A stretch of DNA of 15,546 bases from an uncultured Limosilactobacillus sp. (GTDB lineage Bacteria; Bacillota; Bacilli; Lactobacillales; Lactobacillaceae), in assembly GCF_934202235.1 (NCBI RefSeq), contig NZ_CAKPXS010000042.1, forward strand, positions 1-15,546, in the 5' to 3' direction. Each line of letters opens with the position of its first letter. The first letter of the stretch is position 1. Below the pieces are notes generated by a model that saw nothing but the letters and a program-made list of their open reading frames with translations, ran no database searches and was not told the DNA's origin. Of the stretch, positions 14,876 to 15,546 are shown in pieces. Position numbers and translations under genes: made by a program.

Positions 14876-15546
14876 ATGACTATTAGTCTCGGACTACTAA
14901 TATTAATTGGTGGTATCGTCGGTGGAATTATTTCCTCAATTGCCGGTGGCGCCTCAATCGTTTCCTATCCGGTATTGTTGCTCTCTGGGGTTCAGCCAAT
15001 TTTTGCTAATATTACTAATCACGGCGCGCTAATTTTTGATTACGCAGGGGCAATTGCGTCCTCCAAGCGCGAACTAGCAAGCCACTGGGGCCAAGCAGGT
15101 TTTTACGCCGCTTGTTCAACCATTGGTGCAATATTAGGAACGTACCTTCTGCTCGCCTTTCCTGCTAGGGTCTTCGAACGGGTTGTCCCAATTCTACTAT
15201 TGCTTTCTGGCTTGCTATTTATCTTCGGTCAGAAAAAGCCACAGCGCCAACGAGCCATGAAGAAAAAACTGCCAAAGGCTTTAGTAGCAATTATTATGCT
15301 TTTAATGGGCTGTTATACTGGTTACTTTGGCGGTGCTAATGGTGTTGTCGTTTTAGCAGCTTTTCAATACATGACCAGCAACGACTTCTTAGTTGATAAT
15401 GCTATTAAGAACGTTATTTGCGGTTGTGGTAATCTAGTTGCCTTTATCATCTTTGTCTTTCGCTCAAAAGTATATTGGACTCAAGGGATTATCCTAGCAG
15501 TCGGAATGCTGATTGGCGGCTACCTGGGGCCCATGCTGCTACGCCA
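14876..15546 (+). CDS. TauE/SafE-family membrane exporter, 3' end outside the window
   Basis: Integral membrane protein of the TauE/SafE (YfcA-like) family, associated with export or uptake of sulfonates, sulfite or organic acids. The 223 visible residues begin at ATG 14876, 5 bases after GGGAGGAATC. Hydrophobic spans are seen at about 4-36, 74-95, 101-118, 134-165, 178-196 and 203-222. The two family signature segments are present: SSIAGGASIVSYPVLLL (20-36) in the first repeat and GCYTGYFGGANGVVVL (145-160) in the second, with a basic cytosolic loop (119-134) between. The usual length is about 250, so perhaps 25-30 residues are missing. The frame is open to the window edge. Substrate cannot be told from sequence. 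Confidence 0.9.
   Translation, partial: MTISLGLLILIGGIVGGIISSIAGGASIVSYPVLLLSGVQPIFANITNHGALIFDYAGAIASSKRELASHWGQAGFYAACSTIGAILGTYLLLAFPARVFERVVPILLLLSGLLFIFGQKKPQRQRAMKKKLPKALVAIIMLLMGCYTGYFGGANGVVVLAAFQYMTSNDFLVDNAIKNVICGCGNLVAFIIFVFRSKVYWTQGIILAVGMLIGGYLGPMLLR

Overview
The window looks like chromosomal DNA of a gut-type lactic acid bacterium in the Lactobacillaceae, most likely Limosilactobacillus or a close relative. The pointers are a very large Mub-repeat (mucus-binding) surface protein with an LPQTG sorting signal, the decayed signal peptide motif KLSIGVASVL, a diacetyl/acetoin reductase, paired aldo/keto reductases, strong AGGAGG-type ribosome binding sites and moderate G+C. The species cannot be fixed from sequence alone.

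Left part (1-2350): msrB (minus) is followed by a stand-alone hypoxanthine phosphoribosyltransferase gene (plus). The hpt leader carries an inverted GTTCG/CGAAC element resembling two facing PurBoxes, and the gene ends in a clear terminator. Next is an acetoin-forming diacetyl reductase with a good sigma-A promoter. A long hairpin that can stop transcription from both sides separates it from the adhesin locus.

Middle (2395-9409, minus): one roughly 2,340-codon adhesin gene. It is broken at both functional ends. A 1-base loss in an A/T tract splits the signal peptide from the body, and a 4-base loss in the last Mub repeat puts the LPQTG anchor out of frame. The long open frame between the breaks (2646-9323) is intact: a non-repetitive beta-rich N-terminal half, then alternating B1/B2 Mub-type modules. 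The last two modules are a 615-bp tandem repeat.

Decayed strip (9410-11182): an AT-rich leader and gap, a fragment of a major facilitator transporter with a +1 slip in a G6 tract, and a maltose/galactoside-type O-acetyltransferase with a +1 slip in another G6 tract (minus-strand C6).

Right part (11236-15546): two tandem aldo/keto reductases (minus), probably in one transcription unit with the acetyltransferase, diverge from a LysR-type regulator. A dyad 20 bp upstream of the reductase -35 sits where a LysR regulator normally binds. Then come a hairpin, an NAD(P)-binding oxidoreductase that has lost its Rossmann N-terminus, and the start of a TauE/SafE-type membrane exporter cut by the window end.

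Overall this is a redox/carbonyl-metabolism neighbourhood around a surface-adhesin locus that is decaying, or that appears so through sequence errors. I see no CRISPR, tRNA, rRNA, phage gene or intact insertion sequence, and no clear candidate for a wholly new multi-gene system. The most useful leads are the double-ended adhesin lesion, the three homopolymer frameshifts, the PurBox-like hpt leader and the LysR/AKR control region.
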